Assembly (NCBI GenBank): GCA_036488875.1
Contig: DASXGW010000013.1
Span: 231,281 to 295,280, forward strand
DNA: 64,000 nt
Origin: Candidatus Baltobacteraceae bacterium
GTDB lineage: Bacteria > Vulcanimicrobiota > Vulcanimicrobiia > Vulcanimicrobiales > Vulcanimicrobiaceae
Direction of reading: 5' to 3'
The notes below the pieces were generated by a model. The model was given only the letters and a program-made list of their open reading frames with translations. It did no database searches and had not been told where the DNA came from. Of this stretch, positions 1 through 7,833 are shown piece by piece. Positions within the stretch are counted from its first letter, which is position 1. Each line of letters starts with the position of its first letter. The translations under genes and the position numbers were made by a program.

Positions 1-681
1 CAGAGCGAGGTTGTCGACGGTGCGCAAGAGCAGTTCCCGCAGGATGGAGAGCGTCTGTTCTTTGAAGACGCCCGCCAGCGCGCGTTCAATGTCGCCGTCA
101 TTGACGATTTTGCCGGCACGCACCCGGCTTCGCAGAAGCCGCGAGGAGACGTCGAGCGCGACGACCTCATCGGCCGATTGCAAAAACGAGAGCGGAATGA
201 TTTCCCGGATGGGATATCCGATCAGGCCTTCCGCGACTGGCGCTACGGTTTCGACGTGTGCGATGTTGAAAGCACCGTAAACGCTGATACCGTGCTCCTT
301 CAACGCAAGCGCATCCTGCCAACGCTTAGCGTGCGTACCGCCGTCGAGGTTGTCATGCGCGAGTTCGTCGAGAATGACGACATCGAACTTGCTCTGAAGT
401 GCCGTCTCGTAATCGAAATCTTCGAAGAAGCTGTCGCCGAGCTTCACCTTTCGCGGGGGGATGCGCGACAGCTGCGCGGCCACGCGCTCGAGATCGGGAC
501 GTCCCTTCGTCTCGATCCACCCGATCGCGACGTGTCGTCCCGCAGCTTGCATGCGGCGGGCGTCCTCAAGTAAACGGCGGGTCTTGCCGGCGCCCGGCGC
601 GCTCGCGACATAGACTACCAGACGCGCGCGGCCGCCGAGCTCGCGCAACAGCTCCTCGGCCTTCTCGGAACGATCCTTCAC
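1..681 (-). CDS. kdpD: KdpD-type sensor protein, N-terminal domain (partial)
   Basis: The reading frame is open from a GTG at 681 to the window edge (227 codons), so the gene is cut at its 3' end. The translation matches the KdpD N-terminal cytoplasmic domain. It has a Walker A-like stretch APGAGKTRRLL at residues 28-38, IETKGRP at 56-62, and a Walker B-like block ILDELAHDNL at 103-112, then the KRWQD/GISVYGAFNIAHVE region. In full KdpD this domain senses K+ status and is followed by four membrane helices and a histidine kinase. Whether those parts exist lies outside the window; stand-alone KdpD N-domains also occur. The start is chosen because homology begins right after it and no in-frame start lies upstream. 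The gene begins 7 bp from the divergent histidine kinase. Family call firm; start and full architecture uncertain. Confidence 0.85.
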   Translation of the reverse strand, partial: MKDRSEKAEELLRELGGRARLVVYVASAPGAGKTRRLLEDARRMQAAGRHVAIGWIETKGRPDLERVAAQLSRIPPRKVKLGDSFFEDFDYETALQSKFDVVILDELAHDNLDGGTHAKRWQDALALKEHGISVYGAFNIAHVETVAPVAEGLIGYPIREIIPLSFLQSADEVVALDVSSRLLRSRVRAGKIVNDGDIERALAGVFKEQTLSILRELLLRTVDNLAL

Positions 682-688
682 AAGGCGG

Positions 689-2269
689 GTGCTTCGCGAG
701 CGAGAAGGCCATCCCGTGCTGCCGCTGCTCTGTTACGGTCTGGTGGCCGCCGTGTGGGTCCTGGACCTCGTGACCCCGCAGCTCCTCGTGGCGGCGATTC
801 TCTTCAACGGGCCGATCGCGTTGAGCAGCACGGCCCTGCGAAGCGCGCTGACGGCGCGTCTCGTCATCCTGGCGGAAATCGCAAACGCGGTCTCGGGATA
901 CGTGAACGGCGTTCAATCCGGATACCGCTGGGACGTTATCGCGTTAGGCGATCGCCTGCTGCTCGCAGCGTCGTTCGTGCTCGTCGGCTACCTTAGCGTC
1001 AAAGCGCAGGAGTTCGCGCGCGAAGCCGGCGAGTCGTCGGGCCGCGCTCGGCAGGTCGAAATAGAGCGAGCCCTTCGTGAGTCCACCGGCCGCGTTCGCG
1101 GCAGTCTCAACGTCGATTTGGTGCTGCGCGGCGTTCTCCGCGAGTCCATGAAACTGCTTGGAGCCTCGCAGACCCGCCTGGTCGTTCGCGAATCCACGTT
1201 TGCTCTTCCGCTGATCATGGTGCTCGAAGCAGTTGACGGCGACGTTTCCTACGGGCGCAAGAGTCTGTCGATGGAGCTCGCGTCGCTCGTGACTCGCGCT
1301 CTCGAAGCCAAAGCGCCGTTTCGGTTGACACCGGACGACGCGCTGGGTCGGTTAACGCTCGAAGTGCTGGGCGCAAAAGAAGCGATCGTCGCGACCGTCG
1401 CAGCGGTAGGCGAGATGGAGTGCGTCCTCATCGGGTCCGTCGCCGGTTCGGCTTCCCTGGCGGCCGACGCGCTGGTCGTAACAGAAGCGTTCTCCGAACA
1501 GGCGGGCGCGGCGCTCGAGCAGGCGCGCCTCTTCACGCAGCTCGGCGAGCAAAACCGTGAAATCGCGCGACAGAGCGATGAGATCGGTCGCCGCGGCGAC
1601 GTCATTCGGGACATCGTCTACGCACTGGCGCACGACCTCCGCACGCCGTTGTCTGCGGCCGAGCTAACGATGAATCAGGCGCTTTCGGGAGCCTACGGCG
1701 AACTGCCCGAACGGTATCAGCCGATTCTTCGCGCCACACTGTCCGCCAATGCCGACGAACGCCGGATCGTTGAGACGTTGCTTCTGGTGGCACGCTACGA
1801 AGCGGGGGAAGAGTCGAACGTTCGCGAGCGCCTCGCCGGCAACGAGTTGGTGACCCGGATTGCCGAGGACTTTCGCCCCATTGCCGAAGCGAAGGGAATC
1901 GCGCTTGAACTAGAGACGGCGCAGCCGTTTTCGGTCATGGGCGACGCGCACGAGATCCGCCGCGCCGTCATCAACTTAGTCGCCAACGCCGTCGAAGCGA
2001 CGCCGAAACATGGTACGATTCGCATTAGTGCCGAGCGACGCGGCGCCGACGTAGTCATTACAGTCGCCGACACCGGCTACGGCGTGCCGCCGGGGCGGCG
2101 TGCGTCGCTATTCGAGCGCTTCTCGGGCGTACGCGGTGGCGCCGGCACCGGCTTGGGCCTCTACATCGTTAGACGTGTTGCGGAAAAGCACGCCGGGTCG
2201 GTGGCGTACGCGCCGAACGGGCCGCAAGGCAGCGTCTTTACCTTGACGCTTCCCAATGGAGATGAATAG
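689..2269 (+). CDS. Membrane-bound sensor histidine kinase
   Basis: A 526-residue sensor kinase starting at GTG 689. Three to four hydrophobic segments lie within residues 9-110, followed by a charged coiled linker and a GAF-like region to about 285. The H box is AHDLRTPLS with the phosphoacceptor His near residue 315. The N box is NLVANAVEA near 430, and the G boxes are DTGYGVPP and GAGTGLGLYIV near 455-490. It overlaps the downstream response regulator by 14 bp, so the two form a cognate pair. It starts 7 bp from the divergent kdpD fragment, so the two may share a regulatory region. The extracellular signal is unknown. Histidine kinase assignment is secure; the start could be slightly downstream. 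Confidence 0.9.
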   Translation: MLREREGHPVLPLLCYGLVAAVWVLDLVTPQLLVAAILFNGPIALSSTALRSALTARLVILAEIANAVSGYVNGVQSGYRWDVIALGDRLLLAASFVLVGYLSVKAQEFAREAGESSGRARQVEIERALRESTGRVRGSLNVDLVLRGVLRESMKLLGASQTRLVVRESTFALPLIMVLEAVDGDVSYGRKSLSMELASLVTRALEAKAPFRLTPDDALGRLTLEVLGAKEAIVATVAAVGEMECVLIGSVAGSASLAADALVVTEAFSEQAGAALEQARLFTQLGEQNREIARQSDEIGRRGDVIRDIVYALAHDLRTPLSAAELTMNQALSGAYGELPERYQPILRATLSANADERRIVETLLLVARYEAGEESNVRERLAGNELVTRIAEDFRPIAEAKGIALELETAQPFSVMGDAHEIRRAVINLVANAVEATPKHGTIRISAERRGADVVITVADTGYGVPPGRRASLFERFSGVRGGAGTGLGLYIVRRVAEKHAGSVAYAPNGPQGSVFTLTLPNGDE

Positions 2270-2906
2270 CGTGGAAGCGCGCATACGGGTTGCAATCGTC
2301 GAAGACCACGCATTGACGCGCGCGGGCTTGCGCACAACGCTCGAATCGACCTTCGACGTCGTCGCGGAAGCGCCCGATGGGATTGCCGGGTTCGAAGCCA
2401 TCGCGCGCGAGCATCCGGACGTGGCGGTCGTCGACATCGGCTTGCCCGGTATCGACGGCATCGCGCTCACACAACGTATCCGAGCGGAGCTGCCCGCAAC
2501 GCACGTCGTGATCGTCACGATGATCGACCTGCAAGAAGAAGTCGTCGCGGCGCTGGCCGCAGGCGCCGACGCGTATTGCCTCAAGAGCTCCGACCCCGAA
2601 CGCATCGTCGACGCCGTGCGAATTGCCGCCGAAGGGGGCGCCTATTTCGATCCGCAGATCGCACACGTCGTACTCGCAAGATTCTCGCCGAATGCAAAAG
2701 ACGCGCTAAGTCAATCGCCGCTGACGCCGCGCGAAACGGAGATCTTGCGCCTCATCGCCGACGGTCACGCAAACACGGAAATAGCGGATAGCCTGCATAT
2801 CGGGCTCGGTACCGTCAAGGGACACATTCGCGACATCCTCGAGAAGCTGTCGGCTGCGGATCGCACACAAGCGGCCGTTACCGCTTTACGAAAGGGTTAT
2901 ATCTAG
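2256..2906 (+). CDS. NarL/FixJ-family response regulator
   Basis: A 216-residue regulator with an N-terminal receiver domain (residues 11-125) and a C-terminal LuxR-type helix-turn-helix (about 153-210; LTPRETEILRLIADG, then GTVKGHIRDIL). The acidic pocket is VEDH near 15-18, the phosphoacceptor is D60 in VVDIGLPG, and the conserved Lys is in CLKSSDP. It overlaps the sensor kinase, which should phosphorylate it. ATG 2256 is the most upstream start; GTG 2271, 7 bp after a GGAGATG, gives MEARIRVAIVEDH and may be the true one. Its stop overlaps the convergent trkA gene by a few bases. The target promoters are not evident. Confidence 0.92.
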   Translation: MEMNSVEARIRVAIVEDHALTRAGLRTTLESTFDVVAEAPDGIAGFEAIAREHPDVAVVDIGLPGIDGIALTQRIRAELPATHVVIVTMIDLQEEVVAALAAGADAYCLKSSDPERIVDAVRIAAEGGAYFDPQIAHVVLARFSPNAKDALSQSPLTPRETEILRLIADGHANTEIADSLHIGLGTVKGHIRDILEKLSAADRTQAAVTALRKGYI

Positions 2907-3583
2907 CGAGAAACGATGGCCCGGATTCGCTCCGCGGCGCCGTTCTTGACGATCACGATCATCGAATCGCCAGCGTGCAGCACGGTGTCTCCCGTTGGAA
3001 TTTCCAAATCGCGGTTGGGCCGATCGACAGCTACGACGACGGAATTGTGCGGAAGGTTGATCTCGGCGAGCATGCGGCCGTCGACCGGCGATTGCTCGGG
3101 AATGGCGACCTTTACGAGCTGCATGTTGCCCTTGCCGAACAGATGCATCGTCTCGAGCATCGAGCGGTACTTCGAGGCGTTGACTTGCTCGTTGAGGACG
3201 TCGAGAATGAGTTCGGTCGAGGAAATAACCGTGACGGGATCTTCGGTATCGAGCGAATCGAAGATGAGTTTGTTGGCCGGATTGTTCACGCGCGCGATGC
3301 AGCGGGCCTTCGATTTCTTTTTCGAGAGCAGCACGACCACGAGATTGTCTTCGTCGTCGCCCGTATCGGCGACGACGACGTCCGCGCGCGCGACGCCGGC
3401 GTTTTCGAGCACCAAGGGATCGCAGCCGTCGCCCACGACCGTTACCTGACGATCGATGAGCCGCTCGAGCATCTTGGCTTTGCGCTCGTCCTTCTCGACG
3501 ACGACGACTTCGTGGCCTTGATTGACCAAGGCTCGCGAGAGATACGACCCGACCTTGCCGCCACCCACGATCAGAATGAACAC
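2903..3583 (-). CDS. trkA: TrkA-family potassium channel/transporter regulatory subunit (second copy)
   Basis: A 226-residue protein with an N-terminal RCK/Rossmann domain (LIVGGGKVGSYLSRAL near residues 3-18, acidic ribose-binding E31) and a C-terminal RCK_C (TrkA_C) domain from about 140. Proteins of this type gate K+ transport (TrkH/KtrB or Ktn channels) in response to bound nucleotides. It lies 1 bp after the stop of a second TrkA-like gene in the same direction, so the two are certainly cotranscribed. No membrane K+ transporter is present in the window. With kdpD nearby, this suggests a local potassium-homeostasis cluster. The family is clear; the transported-ion partner is inferred. Confidence 0.9.
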   Translation of the reverse strand: MFILIVGGGKVGSYLSRALVNQGHEVVVVEKDERKAKMLERLIDRQVTVVGDGCDPLVLENAGVARADVVVADTGDDEDNLVVVLLSKKKSKARCIARVNNPANKLIFDSLDTEDPVTVISSTELILDVLNEQVNASKYRSMLETMHLFGKGNMQLVKVAIPEQSPVDGRMLAEINLPHNSVVVAVDRPNRDLEIPTGDTVLHAGDSMIVIVKNGAAERIRAIVSR

Positions 3584-3584
3584 G

Positions 3585-4262
3585 CTACGCCGTCATTCGC
3601 TGTTGCGGAGCCGCGCTGTGAAAGCGCTTCGCAAACTCGCTGATCGCTTCGGGCGCCACGACCGCGTTGAGTTCGTCGCCTTCTTCGAGCACCAGGTCGT
3701 TGGAGGCGACCATCACGCCGCCGGTTCCGCGCCGAACCGCCGCGATGCGGATGCGGCCCGGTTCCTCGATGTCGCTCACGTGTTTGCCGGCGTCCTCGGG
3801 CGTCACGATCGCCGAGAGCGACGTCAGCTTTCCGAGGTCGAAAGATTGCAGCGAGTCCCACGGTGCTTCCATCAAAACGTCGCGGATCAGCTTGGCGCCT
3901 ACGGTCGTCGGGCAGACGGTCTGCACGCCCAGCTCGCGGTACATCTGTCCGCGCGGCGGGTCGTAAATCCGCGCGACGATTCGCTTGATCTTGAACATCC
4001 GCTGCGCGATCAGCGCCGCCATGATGTTGCGATTGTCGCCGTTGGTAACGGCGATGAAGCCGTCGGCCGTCGCGGCACCGGCGCGCTTGAGGACGTCGTA
4101 GTCGATGCCGGTGCCGACGACGACGCGCCCTTTGAATTTCTGACCGAGCCGTTTGAATGCGGAAGCGTTTTCGTCGACGACGATAACTTCGTGTCCGTCC
4201 GCGTCCAGGTACTTCGCAAGCGCGGAACCGACGCGGCCGCACCCCACGATGAGGTATCTCAT
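3585..4262 (-). CDS. trkA: TrkA-family potassium channel/transporter regulatory subunit (first copy)
   Basis: A 225-residue paralogue of the next gene: Rossmann motif LIVGCGRVGSALAKYL near residues 4-19, conserved D in VVDENASAF, and a C-terminal RCK_C domain ending in EEGDELNAVVAPEA. It is probably a cytoplasmic nucleotide-binding regulator of a K+ uptake or efflux system. It is the promoter-proximal gene of a two-gene minus-strand operon. Paired single-RCK TrkA proteins are known in lineages where TrkA is split or duplicated, and they may form hetero-octameric rings; that is inference here. The start ATG 4262 fits the Rossmann position. Confidence 0.9.
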   Translation of the reverse strand: MRYLIVGCGRVGSALAKYLDADGHEVIVVDENASAFKRLGQKFKGRVVVGTGIDYDVLKRAGAATADGFIAVTNGDNRNIMAALIAQRMFKIKRIVARIYDPPRGQMYRELGVQTVCPTTVGAKLIRDVLMEAPWDSLQSFDLGKLTSLSAIVTPEDAGKHVSDIEEPGRIRIAAVRRGTGGVMVASNDLVLEEGDELNAVVAPEAISEFAKRFHSAAPQQRMTA

Positions 4263-4290
4263 GAATCACGGGCTGGCTTACCCAGGGACC

Positions 4291-4323
4291 CTCCCGCATC
4301 CCTGCGAATAAGCGGGAGTTTTT
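4291..4323 (+). terminator. Possible hairpin with T tract
   Basis: CTCCCGC (4291-4297) and GCGGGAG (4312-4318) form a 7-bp stem with a 14-nt loop, followed by five T. It resembles a plus-strand rho-independent terminator. It sits between the start of a minus-strand operon and tRNA-Pro, with no plus-strand gene close upstream to terminate. It might block antisense readthrough or be chance. Confidence 0.3.
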
Positions 4324-4325
4324 AT

Positions 4326-4399
<74 letters not shown>

Positions 4400-4435
4400 T
4401 ATTTCCAGCCCGACCGCTCGAGCCGTGGAGCAGGC

Positions 4436-4843
4436 TTGTTTTCTAGGTTCAATCCAGCCTCGCGGCGCGTACTCCGTATCGCAGAGCAAGAGTGCCGCAA
4501 TCATAGCCAATACTACGTTGGCGCGGAACACCTCTTGGTGGCCTTGCTCGAAGAGCGCGACCCCTCGGTTCTGCATAATCTCGACGCGACCGGCATCGAC
4601 GCTCGCGAAGTGCACGCGGAAGTTCGCCGGGCGCTGGGCATGGGCGAAGACCGGCTGTGGGAAGGAATCCTGGTGACGCCTCGCTTGCGTAAAATCGTCG
4701 CGCTGGCCGAGCAGCGAGCCGGGGACCGGGAAATCGCCCCAATCGACTTGTACGAGGCGCTCCGCGCGGAGGGCTCGAGCCTGGCAGCGGAGATCCTTCG
4801 CCGCGCTCAGGATAACCGAAACACGGCACCCGCCGCGGAGTAG
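4436..4843 (+). CDS. Clp N-domain (ClpC/ClpA N-terminal repeat) protein
   Basis: A 135-residue protein consisting almost entirely of a Clp_N repeat domain. MFSRFNPASRRVLRIAEQE resembles the start of ClpC, followed by YYVGAEHLLVALLEE and a second half-repeat from about residue 78. No AAA+ ATPase module follows. Stand-alone Clp_N proteins may act as adaptor-like or peptide-binding proteins, but the function here is unknown. The start is TTG 4436 after GTGGAG. A later start is unlikely because homology begins at the first residue. It is followed 10 bp later by the DedA gene. Confidence 0.75.
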   Translation: MFSRFNPASRRVLRIAEQECRNHSQYYVGAEHLLVALLEERDPSVLHNLDATGIDAREVHAEVRRALGMGEDRLWEGILVTPRLRKIVALAEQRAGDREIAPIDLYEALRAEGSSLAAEILRRAQDNRNTAPAAE

Positions 4844-4853
4844 CATCACCGGC

Positions 4854-5477
4854 ATGGCAAACATCGAGCACGCAGTCGTCAGCTTCGTCGACCAGTACGG
4901 ATACTTCGGCCTCTTCATCGCCTTGGTGCTCGGAAATATCGGAGCGCCGATCGGAAGCGAGCTGGTGCTGCCTGCAGCGGGCGGCCTTACCGCCACCGGG
5001 CATCTGAGCAACCTCTGGCTCACCATCGTGGTGGCCGTCGCGGGCGAGCTCGGCGGCAATACGATCGCCTACGCCATCGGCCGGTACGGCGGCGAACCGC
5101 TGCTCGAGCGATACGGAAAATACGTCCACGTCACGCACGAGCGACTGGGAATCATGCACCGGTTTTTCGAGCGCTGGGGAACGTTTGCCATGTTCATCTG
5201 CCGGTTCTTGCCGGTGATTCGCGGCATCGCCGGATTTCCGGCCGGCATCGCGGAGATGAATCTCGTGCAGTTCTACCTGTGGACGCTGGCCGGTTCGGCT
5301 ATTTTCTGCGGCGGACTGGTTCTGCTCGGCTACTCCGCCGGCGGTCACCTCGACGTCATCCTTCCGCTCGTGCGCAAGGGCGGGTACGTTGCATTAGCGG
5401 TTGCGATCGTCGCGATCGCCGGCGCAGTGGTTTTCCTGCGCTCGCGCGCGAGGGGTGACTCCGCAGCGTCGCCATGA
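4854..5477 (+). CDS. DedA-family membrane protein
   Basis: A 207-residue integral membrane protein of the DedA/SNARE-associated (VTT) family. It has the conserved N-terminal FGLFIALVLGNIGAPIGSELVLP segment near residues 18-40, the F-R-P-type motif ICRFLPVIRGIAGFPAG near 118-134, and a final hydrophobic helix at about 175-197. DedA proteins are linked to lipid carrier recycling and envelope homeostasis; a specific substrate cannot be read from the sequence. Its stop overlaps the uvrC start (ATGA), so translation is probably coupled. Confidence 0.9.
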   Translation: MANIEHAVVSFVDQYGYFGLFIALVLGNIGAPIGSELVLPAAGGLTATGHLSNLWLTIVVAVAGELGGNTIAYAIGRYGGEPLLERYGKYVHVTHERLGIMHRFFERWGTFAMFICRFLPVIRGIAGFPAGIAEMNLVQFYLWTLAGSAIFCGGLVLLGYSAGGHLDVILPLVRKGGYVALAVAIVAIAGAVVFLRSRARGDSAASP

Positions 5478-7438
5478 CGCCGCTCGAGCAGACCCTCTCG
5501 CAAATTCCCGACGCGCCCGGCGTCTATCAGATGATCGGAGCCGACGGCGAGATTCTCTATATCGGAAAAGCGATCTCGCTGCGCAACCGCGTGCGGTCGT
5601 ATTTTCAGGAAAGCGCCGTCCATCATATCCGGACGACGGCGATGGTCGAGAAGGTTCGGGACGTTCGCACGATCGTGGTCACCAACGAAGTCGAAGCGCT
5701 CATCCTCGAAGCCAACCTCATCAAACGGCATCAGCCGCCGTTCAACGTTCGGCTGCGCGACGATAAACGCTACCCCTATCTGAAGGTGACGAACGAACCG
5801 TTTCCGCGCGTCGTATTCACGCGCTTCGTAAAGGACGACGGCGCCCGTTACTTTGGCCCGTACACCAACGCGCACGGGCTGCGCGAGCTGATCGACCTCG
5901 TGCGGCTGGTCTTCCCGCTGCGTACGTGCCGCGAGCCGATCGACGGGCGGCGCAAACGGCCCTGCCTGCAGTATCATATCAAGCGCTGCCTCGCGCCGTG
6001 CGTCGGCTATCAGACCGAAGACGACTACAATCGCATGATCGATGAGGTCGTACTCTTTCTCGAAGGCAAGCAAGAGTCGCTGCTCGCGCGGTTGCAGCAA
6101 GACATGGCTGACGCCGCGGAGCTGTTTAACTTCGAGTCGGCCGCGCGTCTGCGCGATCGGATCGTGCAAGTGCGGCGCGTGACCGAAAATCAAAAGGTCG
6201 TCTGGAAATCGCGGCTCGACATGGATCTCATCGCGGTGGCGCGCGGTCGCGGTCAGGCTTGCATGCAAGTCTTCCTCGTGCGCGGCGGAAAACTCATCGG
6301 CCAGGAACATTTCATCCTCGACGGCGTGCACGAACAGTCCGACGCACTGTTGATGGGAGAGTTCCTCAAGCTGTTCTATACCGCGCGTACGGCCGCGGCG
6401 CCCGAAGGCGAACCGCTCTCGACGGTGCGCATTGCGCGGGACAACGAGGTTCCGATTCCGCTCAAGACGCGCCGGCGCCTCACGACCGCGCAATCGAGCG
6501 CGGTGCCCAAAGAGATTCTCGCGGAGGTCCTTCCCGAGGATCGTGCGACGATCGAAACGTGGCTGTCGCAGACCAAGGGCCAGCGCGTGCGCGTCCTTCA
6601 GCCGCAGCGCGGCGCGCGCGCCGAGTACATGCGTCTGGTGCGCAAGAACGCCGAACAAAATCTCAAGGCGTTCCTGGCGCATCAGGAAGTGCAGGAAACG
6701 GCTCAGGCGCGCTCGCTCACCGACCTGGCCGACGCGCTCGAGCTTCCCGAACCGCCGCATCGCATCGAGTGCTACGACATCTCGAACATTGCGGGAACGA
6801 ATCCCGTCGCGTCGATGGTCGTGTTTGCGGAAGGCCGGCCGCGCAAGAGCGACTACCGCCGTTTCAAGATTCAATACGATCGCGGGCCTAACGACTTTGC
6901 GATGATGCAGGAGACGCTGCGCCGCCGGCTGCGCTATTTGCGTAAAGCGACCGACGAAAAGGACACGCCGCTCGAGCGCGAGCTCGCCAAGAAGGAGAAG
7001 TTCAACAAAAAGCCCGACCTGCTGCTCATCGACGGCGGCAAGGGGCAACTCAGCGCGGTCGTCGAGGTGATGGAAGAACTCGACATGACGGGCCTTCCCG
7101 TTGCCGGACTCGCCAAAGAGCACGAGTGGCTCTATCTTCCGGGTCAGTCGGAGCCGATCGTGTTACCCGCCAACTCGCCGGCGCTGCACCTCGTGCAGCG
7201 TATTCGCGACGAAGCGCATCGCTTTGCGGTTACCTACCATCGCCAGCGGCGCGCGAAAGCCATGACCGTATCGGCGCTCGACGGCCTCGAAGGCGTGGGC
7301 CCGGTCCGAAAGAAGCGACTCCTCACTACCTTTGGGTCGGCAGCCGGAATTCGGCGCGCCAGCATCGACGAAATCGCCGCCGTCAAAGGGATGACCGCGA
7401 GCTTGGCCGCAAAGGTGAAACAGGCGCTCGAGCGCTAA
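5474..7438 (+). CDS. uvrC: UvrABC system protein C
   Basis: A full-length 654-residue nucleotide excision repair endonuclease subunit. The N-terminal GIY-YIG nuclease domain is visible (PGVYQM near 15-20, ILYIGKA near 28-34), with the R in LRNRVRSYF. A Cys-rich loop follows (CLQYHIKRCLAPCVGY), then the UVR domain (FESAARLRDRI), and the RNase H-like C-terminal nuclease domain with IECYDISNIAGTNPVASM and DLLLIDGGKGQL. Tandem helix-hairpin-helix motifs close the protein (LEGVGPVRKKRLLTTFG). It makes the 3' and 5' incisions after damage recognition by UvrAB. It overlaps dedA by 4 bp. Confidence 0.97.
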   Translation: MTPLEQTLSQIPDAPGVYQMIGADGEILYIGKAISLRNRVRSYFQESAVHHIRTTAMVEKVRDVRTIVVTNEVEALILEANLIKRHQPPFNVRLRDDKRYPYLKVTNEPFPRVVFTRFVKDDGARYFGPYTNAHGLRELIDLVRLVFPLRTCREPIDGRRKRPCLQYHIKRCLAPCVGYQTEDDYNRMIDEVVLFLEGKQESLLARLQQDMADAAELFNFESAARLRDRIVQVRRVTENQKVVWKSRLDMDLIAVARGRGQACMQVFLVRGGKLIGQEHFILDGVHEQSDALLMGEFLKLFYTARTAAAPEGEPLSTVRIARDNEVPIPLKTRRRLTTAQSSAVPKEILAEVLPEDRATIETWLSQTKGQRVRVLQPQRGARAEYMRLVRKNAEQNLKAFLAHQEVQETAQARSLTDLADALELPEPPHRIECYDISNIAGTNPVASMVVFAEGRPRKSDYRRFKIQYDRGPNDFAMMQETLRRRLRYLRKATDEKDTPLERELAKKEKFNKKPDLLLIDGGKGQLSAVVEVMEELDMTGLPVAGLAKEHEWLYLPGQSEPIVLPANSPALHLVQRIRDEAHRFAVTYHRQRRAKAMTVSALDGLEGVGPVRKKRLLTTFGSAAGIRRASIDEIAAVKGMTASLAAKVKQALER

Positions 7439-7461
7439 GCCCGGTCGCAGAAGGGGGTACG

Positions 7462-7833
7462 ATGCACTTGATCGTTCGCTTTATCGTCAACGCAGTAGCG
7501 TTGTACTGCATCGCACGATTCGTGCCCGGATTCAATCACAACATCACGGTGACGTCGGCGGTCATCGCCGCCGTCATCTTTGGCCTCGTCAACGCGATCC
7601 TCGGTCCCATTCTGCGGTTCATCACCTTCCCGATTACGTTCCTCACGCTCGGGCTGTTCTCTATCGTCGTGAACTTCATACTCTTCGCGATCGTCGTCAA
7701 GGTCTCGCCCGGTTTCTACACGACGGGCCAGATCAGCTGGTGGTTAGCGGATCTCTACGGCGCGATCATCATGATGATCGTTTCGACGTTCATGCACGCG
7801 GCCACGCGACCGCCGGAAGGCGCGACGCGCTAA
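7462..7833 (+). CDS. YvlD-like small membrane protein (phage holin 4 family)
   Basis: A 123-residue membrane protein starting at ATG 7462 after a good AAGGGGG ribosome site. It has four hydrophobic segments: IVRFIVNAVALYCIARFVPG, SAVIAAVIFGLVNAIL, ITFPITFLTLGLFSIVVNFI and a C-terminal segment. The order FGLVNAILGPILRFITFPIT is typical of the YvlD/Phage_holin_4_2 family, known from envelope-stress loci. It lies 23 bp after uvrC. Its last bases overlap the convergent GGDEF-EAL gene. Role unknown. Confidence 0.85.
   Translation: MHLIVRFIVNAVALYCIARFVPGFNHNITVTSAVIAAVIFGLVNAILGPILRFITFPITFLTLGLFSIVVNFILFAIVVKVSPGFYTTGQISWWLADLYGAIIMMIVSTFMHAATRPPEGATR

Noticed and set aside
4291-4323. A terminator of the trkA operon
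   Set aside because: The operon runs away from the hairpin on the other strand, so it cannot end that transcript. Left as a low-confidence hairpin.
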